NCBI GenBank assembly: GCA_900319485.1
Contig: ONOQ01000009.1
Location: 1-48,987, forward strand
Reading direction: 5' to 3'
DNA: 48,987 nucleotides
Origin: an uncultured Bacteroidales bacterium
GTDB lineage: Bacteria > Bacteroidota > Bacteroidia > Bacteroidales > UBA932
Shown: piece after piece, positions 34,569 through 42,246 of the stretch
Position numbering within the stretch: the stretch's first letter is position 1
Layout of the letters: each line of letters opens with the position of its first letter
Notes under the pieces: model-generated
Databases searched by the model: none
What the model saw: the letters and a program-made list of their open reading frames with translations, nothing else
Told to the model about the DNA's origin: nothing
Made by a program: the position numbers and the translations under genes

Positions 34569-34607
34569 GACGTCTGTGCAGATTTTTACGTTTTTTGTGA
34601 ATTATGT

Positions 34608-34639
34608 GTTGTTTCACGGGGTTCTTCACCTGAAACAAC
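34608..34639. repeat. Hairpin between the RAYT operon and repeat array 2
   Basis: GTTGTTTCA (34608-34616) and TGAAACAAC (34631-34639) form a perfect 9-bp stem with a 14-nt loop. The surrounding 34569-34756 stretch has no gene that I can support; it is A/T-rich up to about 34690. Confidence 0.5.
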
Positions 34640-34756
34640 AAAAGAAATCTGTCCTGCCGCATATTTTTTTTGTGATGTTTTTGGCTATCCCGAGGCTTTT
34701 GGCTGATGGCCCTTGGAAAAAATGCCCCCTGTGGGAGGCAGATGACGGGGCAAAGT

Positions 34757-34917
34757 GTCGCAGGTGGCGGAGCAAAGTGTCGCAGGTCTGCAAAAAACGC
34801 CGGACCCGCGACGCTCTTTTGCTTCTAGGGCCGATTTGCGTCGCAGGTGGCACCAAAAACGCAGACCTGCGACGGTTTATCGAAGGACCTGCGACGTGGA
34901 GTGATGAGACCTGCGAC
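34757..34917. repeat. Phased repeat array 2: inverted copy of the 95-bp core with 22-bp lattice
   Basis: GTCGCAGGT starts at 34757 and 34779; the core is 34779-34873 with hairpins 34779-34812 and 34840-34873; reversed motifs follow at 34865, 34887 and 34909, every 22 bp. A degraded unit precedes 34757. The core is the reverse complement of those in arrays 1 and 3, with about 87 of 95 bases matching array 1 by hand alignment. The right end stops 8 nt before the -7 element of queH, so it covers that gene's -33 region. Confidence 0.95.
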
Positions 34918-34925
34918 GTTTTTAT

Positions 34926-34933
34926 TATCTTTG
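34926..34933 (+). promoter_or_regulatory. -7 element of queH, leaderless arrangement
   Basis: TATCTTTG lies 4 nt before the GTG start at 34938. Repeat array 2 ends at 34917, inside the -33 region. Confidence 0.65.
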
Positions 34934-34937
34934 TACC

Positions 34938-35543
34938 GTGAAACAGAAATACCAGATAGAAGTTCCGGGAGGCGGGGACAAGAAGATCCTTCTTCACGCG
35001 TGCTGTGCTCCGTGCTCGGGGGCCATTGTGGAATACCTGGTAAAGCACGGCGTGAGGCCCGTAATCTTCTTCTCAAACTCCAATATCACTCCCCTTGAGG
35101 AGTATAGCCATAGGTTAAACGAGTGCATCCGCTACGCCAGAGAGTTTGGCCTGGAGGTGGTTGAGGATAACTATGACCACGATTCCTGGCTTACCTGCGC
35201 CTCCGGTCTGGAGACAGAGCCGGAACGTGGCGCCCGCTGCCTGGAGTGTTTCAAGCACAGACTCCTAAGAGCCGCGCAGTATGCTGCGGCCAACGGTTTT
35301 GAGGTACTCACAACCACCCTGGCCAGTTCCCGCTGGAAGAGTCTGGAGCAGGTGAACGAAGCCGGCGCCTGGGCCTGCTCACAGGTCCAGGGAGTGACGT
35401 GGTGGGGCCAGAATTGGAGAAAAGGCGGTCTTCAGGACCGCCGTAATGAGATTATCAGGGAGCAGAACTTCTACAACCAGCTGTTCTGTGGCTGCGAGTT
35501 CTCTCAGAGAACAGGTTCTGCAGAACCGTCAGAGGCTTTATAG
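34938..35543 (+). CDS. queH: Epoxyqueuosine reductase QueH
   Basis: A 201-aa QueH (former DUF208), which reduces epoxyqueuosine to queuosine in tRNA and replaces the unrelated QueG. The metal-binding cysteines are visible: HACCAPCS (Cys22, Cys23, Cys26), GARCLECFKHRL near 95-106 and the late FCGCEF. LTTTLASSRWKSLEQVNEAG and WWGQNWRKGGLQDRRNEIIRE also match. It begins with GTG 5 nt after its -7 element, so leaderless translation is likely. Its last 40 nt overlap the convergent gene on the other strand, with a palindrome GGTTCTGCAGAACC (35514-35527) there. Confidence 0.93.
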   Translation: MKQKYQIEVPGGGDKKILLHACCAPCSGAIVEYLVKHGVRPVIFFSNSNITPLEEYSHRLNECIRYAREFGLEVVEDNYDHDSWLTCASGLETEPERGARCLECFKHRLLRAAQYAAANGFEVLTTTLASSRWKSLEQVNEAGAWACSQVQGVTWWGQNWRKGGLQDRRNEIIREQNFYNQLFCGCEFSQRTGSAEPSEAL

Positions 35544-36007
35544 TCAAACTTGGAGCCGTGCCAGGTCCAGGAGAGAAGGGCGCTGCCGCTTCGGATGGAA
35601 AGGACCTGACGGAATACGCGGATTTCCGTTGCTTCCGGAGAACCAACCTTGCCGGCAAGTTTCCAGTCACCACCTTCCAGAGTATACACATTGGCATAAA
35701 CTCCGCCATCTCTGCGCCTTGCAATCACAAGGTCCGGGGCTCGGTTTCCGGTGAAATCATGAATGCCGATAACTGTGTCTCCTTCCCCGGATTCCAGGTC
35801 TGTGCCATTGATAGAAACGGCCCCAGAGGCCAGTGAGGCCTTGAAACTGGCCTTGTCAATTGAGAAGTCAAGCGTTCCGCTTTCACCAAAGAAATAACTC
35901 TCAAGGCCCACGATAAAGGTCTTGGACTCATTGTCTGAATAAGTACGCATTTGGGCATAGGCCGTAAGCCCGGCCAGAAGGCATATTATGGTTAGTAGTC
36001 TTTTCAT
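35504..36007 (-). CDS. Secreted protein of unknown function
   Basis: A 167-aa protein with signal peptide MKRLLTIICLLAGLTAYAQ. The mature part has an FG-GAP/VCBS-like stretch (VIGIHDFTGNRAPDLVIARRRDGG) but only one copy, then YANVYTLEGGDWKLAGKVGSPEATEIRVF. The start at 36007 is chosen because another ATG at 36016 lies inside the -7 element. It converges with queH and overlaps its end by 40 nt; both stop codons are clear. Function unknown. Confidence 0.75.
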   Translation of the reverse strand: MKRLLTIICLLAGLTAYAQMRTYSDNESKTFIVGLESYFFGESGTLDFSIDKASFKASLASGAVSINGTDLESGEGDTVIGIHDFTGNRAPDLVIARRRDGGVYANVYTLEGGDWKLAGKVGSPEATEIRVFRQVLSIRSGSALLSWTWHGSKFDYKASDGSAEPVL

Positions 36008-36013
36008 TATGTG

Positions 36014-36021
36014 CAAATATA
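36014..36021 (-). promoter_or_regulatory. -7 element of the secreted-protein gene, leaderless arrangement
   Basis: TATATTTG on the minus strand, 6 nt before the ATG at 36007. Repeat array 3 begins 61 nt further upstream. Confidence 0.6.
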
Positions 36022-36082
36022 CACATTTTTCACAATATGCATACCCATCGGCCCTTTCTACGTGGCATATCGGCCACGGAGC

Positions 36083-36265
36083 GTCGCAGGTGGCGAGGCA
36101 AAGCGTCGCAGGTCTGCGTTTTTGGCGTCACCTGCGACGCGAATCTGCCACAGGAGAAAAAAAGTGTCGCAGGTCCGGCAAATTTTGCAGACCTGCGACG
36201 AAAACGCTTGGGACCCGCGACGCCAAAGGGCTGGACCCGCGACGCCAAAGGGCAGAACCCGCGCC
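36083..36265. repeat. Phased repeat array 3: 95-bp double-hairpin core with 22-bp lattice
   Basis: GTCGCAGGT starts at 36083 and 36105; the core is 36105-36199 with hairpins 36105-36138 and 36166-36199; reversed motifs ACCTGCGAC, ACCCGCGAC or ACCCGCGCC follow at 36191, 36213, 36235 and 36257. All intervals (22, 25, 36, 25, 22) equal those of array 1. About 87 of 95 core bases match array 1. The left end faces the promoter at 36014-36021, the right end lies 9 nt from the stop codon of the barrel gene at 36275. Confidence 0.95.
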
Positions 36266-36274
36266 ACTAAAGGC

Positions 36275-36976
36275 TTAGAAGGAGAATCCTATACCAACCT
36301 TAATCTGGGAACGGGATGTGTAAGAGTCTTTGATCTTGGAGAAGTTCAGCATGCTGTGATCATAGCCGATGATAACCTGGATGTCACCAGCCTGGAGACC
36401 CACGCCGCCACCGAGGTAGATGTTGAAGGGATTGGAGATACCGCCCTCGTTCAGGGTGGCAACTTCCTTGTTATCCGGGCCGTACAATTTTCCATTGAAG
36501 TAATTCAACGTGTATTTTCCGGTAGATTGCACAAATGTGCCGATTCCGGCAGAAGCCTCAGAGGTTCCTTTACTGCTGAAGGCCATTTGGAAAACAGGGC
36601 CGGCATAAACGAAGAGATTGAAATCCCGGCCGAACTCGAAAGTATAATTCAGGTTGATGGGGACATTGATTGCAAATTCCCTGTAGGTCTCTCTTTCGCT
36701 CTTAAAAGTACCATAAATGGCCTCACTGTTGTTCCTTCTGTCAAAAAGGGTGCTGAAGTACACTCCGGGAGCCACACCAAAGCCTTCAACCACATTGAGG
36801 TTGTACTGGCCTCCAAGGTAAAGGCCATTGAGGTTGGTCTTGTCCGGATCTCCGCTTGTATACTTTGTTATTTCCGTTGAATTCAGCCAACCTGCACCAA
36901 ACGAGAGCTGGGCGTGGGCCTGGGTTCCAAGAAGCAGTGCCGCTGCGCTGAAAACAATAGCAACTATTTTCTTCAT
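36275..36976 (-). CDS. Outer-membrane beta-barrel protein, tandem paralogue 3
   Basis: A 233-aa porin-like protein with signal peptide (MKKIVAIVFSAAALLLGTQA, cut after HAQ). It is clearly related to the next gene upstream: both share LSFGAGWLNST or LSVGAGWLNST, a DPDKTNLNG or DPSKTNLNG segment, YVYAGPVFQ-type strands, NPFNIYLGGG and the end SRSQIKVGIGFSF. Eight-strand barrel size. The ligand is unknown. It is separated from paralogue 2 by a strong terminator, so it may be transcribed weakly by read-through or from an unseen promoter. Array 3 follows 9 nt after the stop. Confidence 0.85.
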   Translation of the reverse strand: MKKIVAIVFSAAALLLGTQAHAQLSFGAGWLNSTEITKYTSGDPDKTNLNGLYLGGQYNLNVVEGFGVAPGVYFSTLFDRRNNSEAIYGTFKSERETYREFAINVPINLNYTFEFGRDFNLFVYAGPVFQMAFSSKGTSEASAGIGTFVQSTGKYTLNYFNGKLYGPDNKEVATLNEGGISNPFNIYLGGGVGLQAGDIQVIIGYDHSMLNFSKIKDSYTSRSQIKVGIGFSF

Positions 36977-36992
36977 TATCTTACTGTTTTAC

Positions 36993-37025
36993 AGAAAAAG
37001 CCCTTTACGGGAAAGGGCTTTTTCT
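36993..37025 (-). terminator. Intrinsic terminator between barrel genes
   Basis: A 14-bp perfect stem (36993-37006 with 37012-37025), 5-nt loop, A-rich left arm and T-rich right arm, so it can work on either strand. It sits after the paralogue 2 gene. Confidence 0.8.
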
Positions 37026-37047
37026 AAGTGGTTTATCACCTAACAGA

Positions 37048-37746
37048 TTAGAAGGCGTAACCTACACCAAGTTTAATCTGGGAACGGGAAGCGGTTTCGT
37101 TGCTGTTCTTGGAGAAGTTAAGGAGGCTGTGATCATAACCGATGATAACCTGGAAAGCTCCGGCCTGGATACCAGCGCCGCCACCAAGATAGATGTTGAA
37201 GGGATTCTGATAGCCACCGTCGTGCTGACCAACTTCTTCATTCTTTGCGTTGTAAGTCTTTCCGCTGTAGTTGTCAGTGGTATACTTTCCGGTGGATACA
37301 CCAAGACCGCCTGCTGAGAGAGAGGCCTCATATGAAGCCTTGCTCACGATACCAAGCTGGAAAACAGGGCCTGCATAAACAAACACCTTGAAATCTCCAC
37401 CGATTTCAAATGCATAATTCACGTTTACAGGAACATTGAGATCAAACTCCCTGCTGGATGCATTTGTGCTACCAGAGACACCATAAGCAGAATCGCTGTT
37501 GTTCACTTTTGCGAAAATACCGGAGACATACAGTCCGGGGGCTACGCCAAGACCGGCAACAATGGGAAGGTTGTACTGACCACCTACGTAAAAACCGTTA
37601 AGGTTTGTCTTGGAGGGATCGTTATTTCCACTCTTTACAGTCTCTGTTGAATTGAGCCAACCTGCACCAACTGAAAGCTGTGCAAAGGCGTTTGTTCCGG
37701 ACAGCATAAGGGCTGCGCCAAGAACGATTGCAAAAATCTTTTTCAT
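37048..37746 (-). CDS. Outer-membrane beta-barrel protein, tandem paralogue 2
   Basis: A 232-aa porin-like protein (signal peptide MKKIFAIVLGAALMLSGTNA, cut after FAQ). Strands include LSVGAGWLNSTETV, FYVGGQYNLPIVAGLGVAPGLYVSG, FDLNVPVNVNYAFEIGGDFKVFVYAGPVFQLG, and the end IKLGVGYAF. It is closest to the 36275 gene and more distant from the 37764 gene, indicating two rounds of duplication. It starts 17 nt after paralogue 1 and is probably on its transcript. Confidence 0.85.
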   Translation of the reverse strand: MKKIFAIVLGAALMLSGTNAFAQLSVGAGWLNSTETVKSGNNDPSKTNLNGFYVGGQYNLPIVAGLGVAPGLYVSGIFAKVNNSDSAYGVSGSTNASSREFDLNVPVNVNYAFEIGGDFKVFVYAGPVFQLGIVSKASYEASLSAGGLGVSTGKYTTDNYSGKTYNAKNEEVGQHDGGYQNPFNIYLGGGAGIQAGAFQVIIGYDHSLLNFSKNSNETASRSQIKLGVGYAF

Positions 37747-37763
37747 TGTTAAACTATATTAGG

Positions 37764-38438
37764 TTAAAAATTATATCCAAGTCCTATCCTGAGGAGACCG
37801 CGGGTAACCTTTCCGTTGGGATCTGTGGTAAGGTTGAGAAGACCGAAGTCATAACCCGCATTCACGTGGATAAGTTCAGAAACCTCAACACCAAGGCCGA
37901 TTCCGAGATAAAGGTTGATGAGGTTACGGGCATCTATAGCCCTTGACTTGACCGTGCCGGGAATTGCCTTGTATTGGTTGTAGATCATTGTAGGGTTGTC
38001 GTCGGTGTCTATGACGCGGTCATAAAGTCCCAACTGGAAGGTGGGACCAGCCCAGGCCTCAAGCTTGAAATCGGGGGTGATCTCAAACAGATACTGGACG
38101 TGCAGCGGGACGTTCAGAGCTATCTGGTTCATGACGGCCCTGTTGTCAAGGGGATCGAAAACATCCATCTGCGCATGGCGGCCAAAGAGGAAAGAGACAT
38201 TTGCACCAGGTGCAAGGCTGAGACCTTCAGTGATGCTGTCAAGGCCGATACGATATTTTGCTCCGGCATAGAAACCGTCAAGCATGTCACTGCCGGAAAC
38301 CGTCACGTCACCACTTGCGAGTTTTTCCGTGAAGGTGCTGTTTTCTGTAGCGTGGAGGTATCCGCCATTAAAAATAAGCTGTGCATTTGCCTGCATTCCG
38401 ATGAGCAGGGCGGCTGCAATAACAAGTAGTTTTTTCAT
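37764..38438 (-). CDS. Outer-membrane beta-barrel protein, tandem paralogue 1
   Basis: A 224-aa porin-like protein (signal peptide MKKLLVIAAALLIGMQA, cut after NAQ). It shares the layout of the two following genes (GGYLHATENS, DGFYAGAKYRIG, IALNVPLHVQYLFEITPDFKLEAWAGPTFQLG, end LLRIGLGYNF). It is first of the three and has a clear TATCTTTG promoter 23 nt upstream, overlapping the end of the DUF4249 gene. Function unknown. Confidence 0.85.
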   Translation of the reverse strand: MKKLLVIAAALLIGMQANAQLIFNGGYLHATENSTFTEKLASGDVTVSGSDMLDGFYAGAKYRIGLDSITEGLSLAPGANVSFLFGRHAQMDVFDPLDNRAVMNQIALNVPLHVQYLFEITPDFKLEAWAGPTFQLGLYDRVIDTDDNPTMIYNQYKAIPGTVKSRAIDARNLINLYLGIGLGVEVSELIHVNAGYDFGLLNLTTDPNGKVTRGLLRIGLGYNF

Positions 38439-38461
38439 TTCAAACTATCAATTTAATCATA

Positions 38462-38469
38462 CAAAGATA
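38462..38469 (-). promoter_or_regulatory. -7 element of the tandem barrel genes
   Basis: TATCTTTG on the minus strand, 23 nt before the ATG at 38438 and 8 nt after the DUF4249 stop codon region. Confidence 0.6.
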
Positions 38470-38477
38470 GCAATTTT

Positions 38478-39302
38478 TTATTTAACCGTAACTTTTGCGT
38501 AAGTTACACCGTACCCGGCCCAGTACCCGTATGCTCCCTTCATGTTGCTTTTCGGATTGCTTGTGATAGGGAAAAAGCCCATTGTACTGATGGTTGAAAT
38601 GCCGTCAAAACCGTCCCAGAACTGCCATATATCCTCCTCAACCCGGCAGAACTTGATATTCACCGTTTCCCCAAGGATGTACAGCGGCCGCCAGCCCTTG
38701 CCCACCATAGTCCAGCCCCTCATCACGGTAACTGCGCCGGCCCTGTTGGTGGCAAGCTCACCGCTCAGCAAACATGGATGATACATTGTATCTTTTCCGT
38801 CTACCAGGGTGAAGAAGCGGTGATAATGGTCAGGGTCGTTGAAATAAGCGGTAACGACATACATAGTGTCGTACCGTTCCGATTTTGTGACCTCCACCCG
38901 GTCCAGGGGCGGAGGCTCAGGCACGCGTGACGTGGCTTTTGCCACGTGGTTGCCGTACATCACCTTCAGGGTATAGCTGTGCCCGGAAACGCCTGCCATC
39001 TCGTCAGTAGTGTAAACATACGGTGGCAGATACCGGGTGTCCTTGCGCCCAGTAAGACGCACCTCCGTTCCGGTATCCTCGTCTTTCACGGTTACATAGG
39101 CCTTGGTGTAAACGTTGCCGTCAAGGTCATCCACAGATTGCGTTACTTCCGTTGCCGCCACGGGGGATGTGACCATTACCACCGGGGCCGCTCCAGAGTC
39201 TATCCAGCCCTCCACGACCAGACGGTCAGGATCCCGCTGCAAAGGCTCCGTGGCGCAGGCTACGGCAAGAAACAGGAATATGGCTGGAATGGTCTTTTTC
39301 AT
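38478..39302 (-). CDS. DUF4249 family lipoprotein
   Basis: A 274-aa lipoprotein (MKKTIPAIFLFLAVACATEP, Cys16). The mature start DRLVVEGWIDSGAAPVVMVTSPV, then VTVKDEDTGTEVRL and the HSYTLKVMYGNHVAKATSRVPEPPPLDRV segment is typical of DUF4249, a Bacteroidota family with Ig-like beta domains found beside TonB receptors. It follows the receptor gene by 2 nt, so the two act together. Function unknown; a surface ligand-binding or receptor-lid role is inferred from the pairing. Confidence 0.85.
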   Translation of the reverse strand: MKKTIPAIFLFLAVACATEPLQRDPDRLVVEGWIDSGAAPVVMVTSPVAATEVTQSVDDLDGNVYTKAYVTVKDEDTGTEVRLTGRKDTRYLPPYVYTTDEMAGVSGHSYTLKVMYGNHVAKATSRVPEPPPLDRVEVTKSERYDTMYVVTAYFNDPDHYHRFFTLVDGKDTMYHPCLLSGELATNRAGAVTVMRGWTMVGKGWRPLYILGETVNIKFCRVEEDIWQFWDGFDGISTISTMGFFPITSNPKSNMKGAYGYWAGYGVTYAKVTVK

Positions 39303-39304
39303 TG

Positions 39305-41311
39305 TCAGAACTTGTAGAAATAGGAGATGGACGGCAGGAAACGCAGATACAGCGACATCGGCCTGTAGGCAAAAGTCTTTGCGTCGTCGCTGGGGTCAAG
39401 CATATAGAAGACGTCGTTCTTGTATCCGGCAACGTTATACACGGCCAGGGTAAGGCCGTGGCCGCGTCCGTCGGGAAGGCGGCGGAAATAATAGGAGGCC
39501 GATATGTCCAGCCTGAAATACGGCTTCATCCGGGCCGAGTTGCGTGGCGACATCTCCGCCACTATCATTCCTCCAGTCATAAGGAAAGAATCGGCCTTTG
39601 TGTATGGCAGACCGGAGGCCAGCACCATCACGCCGCCAAAATCCCATCGGCCCTTCGTATAATTGCCAACGGCATTCAGCTCGTGGATACGCTCGTGGTT
39701 GGACGGAATGGTTTCCCCGTCAAACGTGCGCAGGGAACGGGAAAGCGTGTAATTGATCCAGCCCGTGAAATCACCCGCCTGCTTGTGGAGGGTGAGGCAG
39801 AAACCGTAGTTCTGGCCATATCCCGTCCTGAGGTATTTTGGGGTACTGTAATCCGGGTCCAGGTAATCCATAAGGGTGCCCGTATAATCCAGCTGGTTTG
39901 TCAGATATCTGTAAAACAGGGATGCCGATATTGAGTAGCGGTCTCCCTTGTAGCTGCGGCCCCAGGAAAGGGACGCGTGACGGGAGCCCTGGGGCAAAAG
40001 GTCCTTGCCGGCAAGATACCAGAATTCAATGGGAAGGCCGATTGAAGAGACGCCCGTCTGGAACAGGTTCTGGCGGCTCAGGCCCGCCACAAGCTCAAAC
40101 TTGCCGGCCCAGTAAAGGTCCCAGGACAGCTTTAGCTCCGGAATTACTGCGGGGTAATTTGCGCCATCGGCCGAATGCCAGAAAATGCCCTTGAGAGACG
40201 CTGCAAGGCCGAAGTTTGAAGTTATGGGCCAGCTATACTGCACCCGGGCCGATGCCTCCACCGCCGCCTGGCTCTCGTCCGGGGCGGCCTGGGAGATATC
40301 CTTGTTACGCACCTGGGTCTGTTGAGGGTTGGAGTGGTGCCCCTCCACGCGCACCTCGCCAAGCCATTGGCCCGCATTGAGGGTGGACGAATAACCCAAG
40401 GTGCCGATGATGGAAGGCAGGTACATATCGTAAATGTCGTGCTCCAGGTCCACCGCCAGGTTAAGGCGGGTGTAATACAGTACCTGGTGCAGGTCTCCCC
40501 AGCTCCATTTATGCCGGTGATGCAGAGAGCCCTTTATGTTCATCCATTCAAGGCCGAAGCTGTATCCGCCGCGGGAGCTGCGGAACTTGATATCGTCGCC
40601 GCCCATCATAAAATCGGCCCAGACACGGTCGTTTTTGCCGGGCTCCCAGTACCAGGTGAGGTTCCCGTCCGTAAAACCGTATTTGAAACTGTACACGTCC
40701 ACCCTCAGGAAACTGCCGTAAAGAAGGTTGATATAGGAGCGCCGCAAAGACAGGAAAAGGGCGCTGTTGCGGCCAGTGGGAATATCCAGGGTGCCTTCCG
40801 CCTCAAAAAGGCTTGCGGAAATCTGGCCCCTTATGCGCCCCGGAATGCGGTCCGGGAGCTTCATGTCCACCGTGCCGCCAAGACGGTTGGCCCCTGAGTC
40901 GTAGGGGGCGAAACTCATTCCGCCGTAATGGCTTGGAATAAAGGTTGAAAACAGGCCCAGGACGTGTGTGGCGCCATAAATTGGCGCGCCGTCTACGGAA
41001 ACCAGCGAATGGGAATTCTCCGTTCCAAGGATATGGAGGCCGGCGTCAAACTCGGCGCCCGTCTGCACGCCGGGAAGGAGTTTCACTATACGGATAGGGT
41101 CAGGCGTGCCGGTGATGGAAGGGATACGCCTGAGCAGGTCTGTGTTTATGTAAATAGGCCTCGTCGGGGCGATTTCCAGAATGGAGGTGTGAGACTCTGA
41201 CGTAAACACCGTGCTGTCCAGACGCTCCTGGATGGCGGCGGAATCCGGTTCCTGGCCCCAAAGGACCGTGGCCCACAGCAACAGAAAGCCTATGGTCAGA
41301 ACACGCCTCAT
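39305..41311 (-). CDS. TonB-dependent receptor paired with DUF4249 lipoprotein
   Basis: A 668-aa outer-membrane receptor with signal peptide (MRRVLTIGFLLLWATVLWGQ), a plug (about 40-170: RRIPSITGTPDPIRIVKLLPGVQTG, HILGTENSHSLVSVDGAPIYG, NRLGGTVDMKLPD) and a barrel ending LYLRFLPSISYFYKF. It lacks the N-terminal carboxypeptidase-like domain that the receptor at 2648 has, and is shorter. Its ATG overlaps the stop of the preceding lipoprotein gene (ATGA), and the DUF4249 gene follows 2 nt after its end: a three-gene uptake module. Substrate unknown. Confidence 0.9.
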   Translation of the reverse strand: MRRVLTIGFLLLWATVLWGQEPDSAAIQERLDSTVFTSESHTSILEIAPTRPIYINTDLLRRIPSITGTPDPIRIVKLLPGVQTGAEFDAGLHILGTENSHSLVSVDGAPIYGATHVLGLFSTFIPSHYGGMSFAPYDSGANRLGGTVDMKLPDRIPGRIRGQISASLFEAEGTLDIPTGRNSALFLSLRRSYINLLYGSFLRVDVYSFKYGFTDGNLTWYWEPGKNDRVWADFMMGGDDIKFRSSRGGYSFGLEWMNIKGSLHHRHKWSWGDLHQVLYYTRLNLAVDLEHDIYDMYLPSIIGTLGYSSTLNAGQWLGEVRVEGHHSNPQQTQVRNKDISQAAPDESQAAVEASARVQYSWPITSNFGLAASLKGIFWHSADGANYPAVIPELKLSWDLYWAGKFELVAGLSRQNLFQTGVSSIGLPIEFWYLAGKDLLPQGSRHASLSWGRSYKGDRYSISASLFYRYLTNQLDYTGTLMDYLDPDYSTPKYLRTGYGQNYGFCLTLHKQAGDFTGWINYTLSRSLRTFDGETIPSNHERIHELNAVGNYTKGRWDFGGVMVLASGLPYTKADSFLMTGGMIVAEMSPRNSARMKPYFRLDISASYYFRRLPDGRGHGLTLAVYNVAGYKNDVFYMLDPSDDAKTFAYRPMSLYLRFLPSISYFYKF

Positions 41312-42222
41312 AGTACCACCGCTCTAAGGATATGAGGGAGGAGGTTGTTCCAGGCGTTGTAGAACGCTGATTTCTCGTCGTTGTCGCTGGCCATGAACTG
41401 GTCCACGAAAAAGGTATTGCGGTCTACTTTGGTGCCATCGGCGGCCATCAGAACCAGCTCCCAGGTCCAGTAATCGTCGTAACGGTTCTTATAGTGCAGG
41501 GGTACCACAGTAACGTAGCCTCGGGCTTCCGAGAGGTCACCTTCATAATAAACCTTTATATCTATGGCCGATGCGGCTTTCTCCACCAGGGGCACAGCAT
41601 CCTCCTCCGTCTCTGCGTCCGTGAGTTCGCGGAGCGTCTTCCAGAGGCCGTCGGCGTCAACGCAGCCACGGAAACTTATGCCGGTGATAATGTCCTGTGA
41701 CACCTCAACGTTCTCCATCGGCCCGTTTGCTTCAAAGGTGCCTAGCACCACGCCGTCAACCGCCAAAGTGATATTTGCCTCCACCCGGGTGCTGCTGTAA
41801 ACCAGCGGATTTGCATCCAGCCTTATCCCCGTCGATTCTCCCGAATAAACGTCTCCGTCTTTCCGGAATTGCCCCACCAGGGCCCCTTTCCTGAAGATGT
41901 CCAGGCTGGCCTTTTCACCGTCCTTTACGTATACGGCTTCACTGGGAACTCCGTCCGTTTCAAAACTGAGGGTTCGTGACTCTTCCCAGCCGCCATCGGC
42001 CCTGCTTATTGCCACGTAGGCCGCATCCAGGGTGCGCATTTCCTTTTCCCTGACTCCGGGATCAAGGTGCTTGTGAAATTCCCTTTCGCAGTTTTCCCAC
42101 TGGGCTCTTTGCCAGGAAGAACTCTCTTTGAGATTGACCGGCACGGCCTCCTGTTGAGCCTTGCCGCAGGAGAATAGCAGCGGCAAGGCGACAAGGATAA
42201 AGTATGCAAGGAGACGCCTCAT
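41308..42222 (-). CDS. DUF-type lipoprotein of a TonB receptor module
   Basis: A 304-aa lipoprotein (MRRLLAYFILVALPLLFSCGK, Cys19). The mature part is rich in beta-type sequence with VYVKDGEKASLDIFRKG and a closing WNNLLPHILRAVVL; I did not recognise a domain. The start at 42222 opens the signal peptide. It overlaps the receptor start by 4 nt (ATGA), so translation is coupled, and the product is probably a third component of the receptor system. Confidence 0.7.
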   Translation of the reverse strand: MRRLLAYFILVALPLLFSCGKAQQEAVPVNLKESSSWQRAQWENCEREFHKHLDPGVREKEMRTLDAAYVAISRADGGWEESRTLSFETDGVPSEAVYVKDGEKASLDIFRKGALVGQFRKDGDVYSGESTGIRLDANPLVYSSTRVEANITLAVDGVVLGTFEANGPMENVEVSQDIITGISFRGCVDADGLWKTLRELTDAETEEDAVPLVEKAASAIDIKVYYEGDLSEARGYVTVVPLHYKNRYDDYWTWELVLMAADGTKVDRNTFFVDQFMASDNDEKSAFYNAWNNLLPHILRAVVL

Positions 42223-42229
42223 CAATATG

Positions 42230-42237
42230 CGAAGATA
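42230..42237 (-). promoter_or_regulatory. -7-like element before the receptor module
   Basis: TATCTTCG (one base off the consensus) on the minus strand, 7 nt before the ATG at 42222, within the gap after the phospholipase-D-like gene. Confidence 0.45.
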
Positions 42238-42246
42238 CAAATAATA

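Noticed and set aside
32674-36278. Arg/Cys-rich open frames inside the repeat arrays as small proteins
   Set aside because: They arise because the arrays share nucleotide sequence; frames are open on both strands, the 22-bp period shifts frame, and none has a plausible start context.
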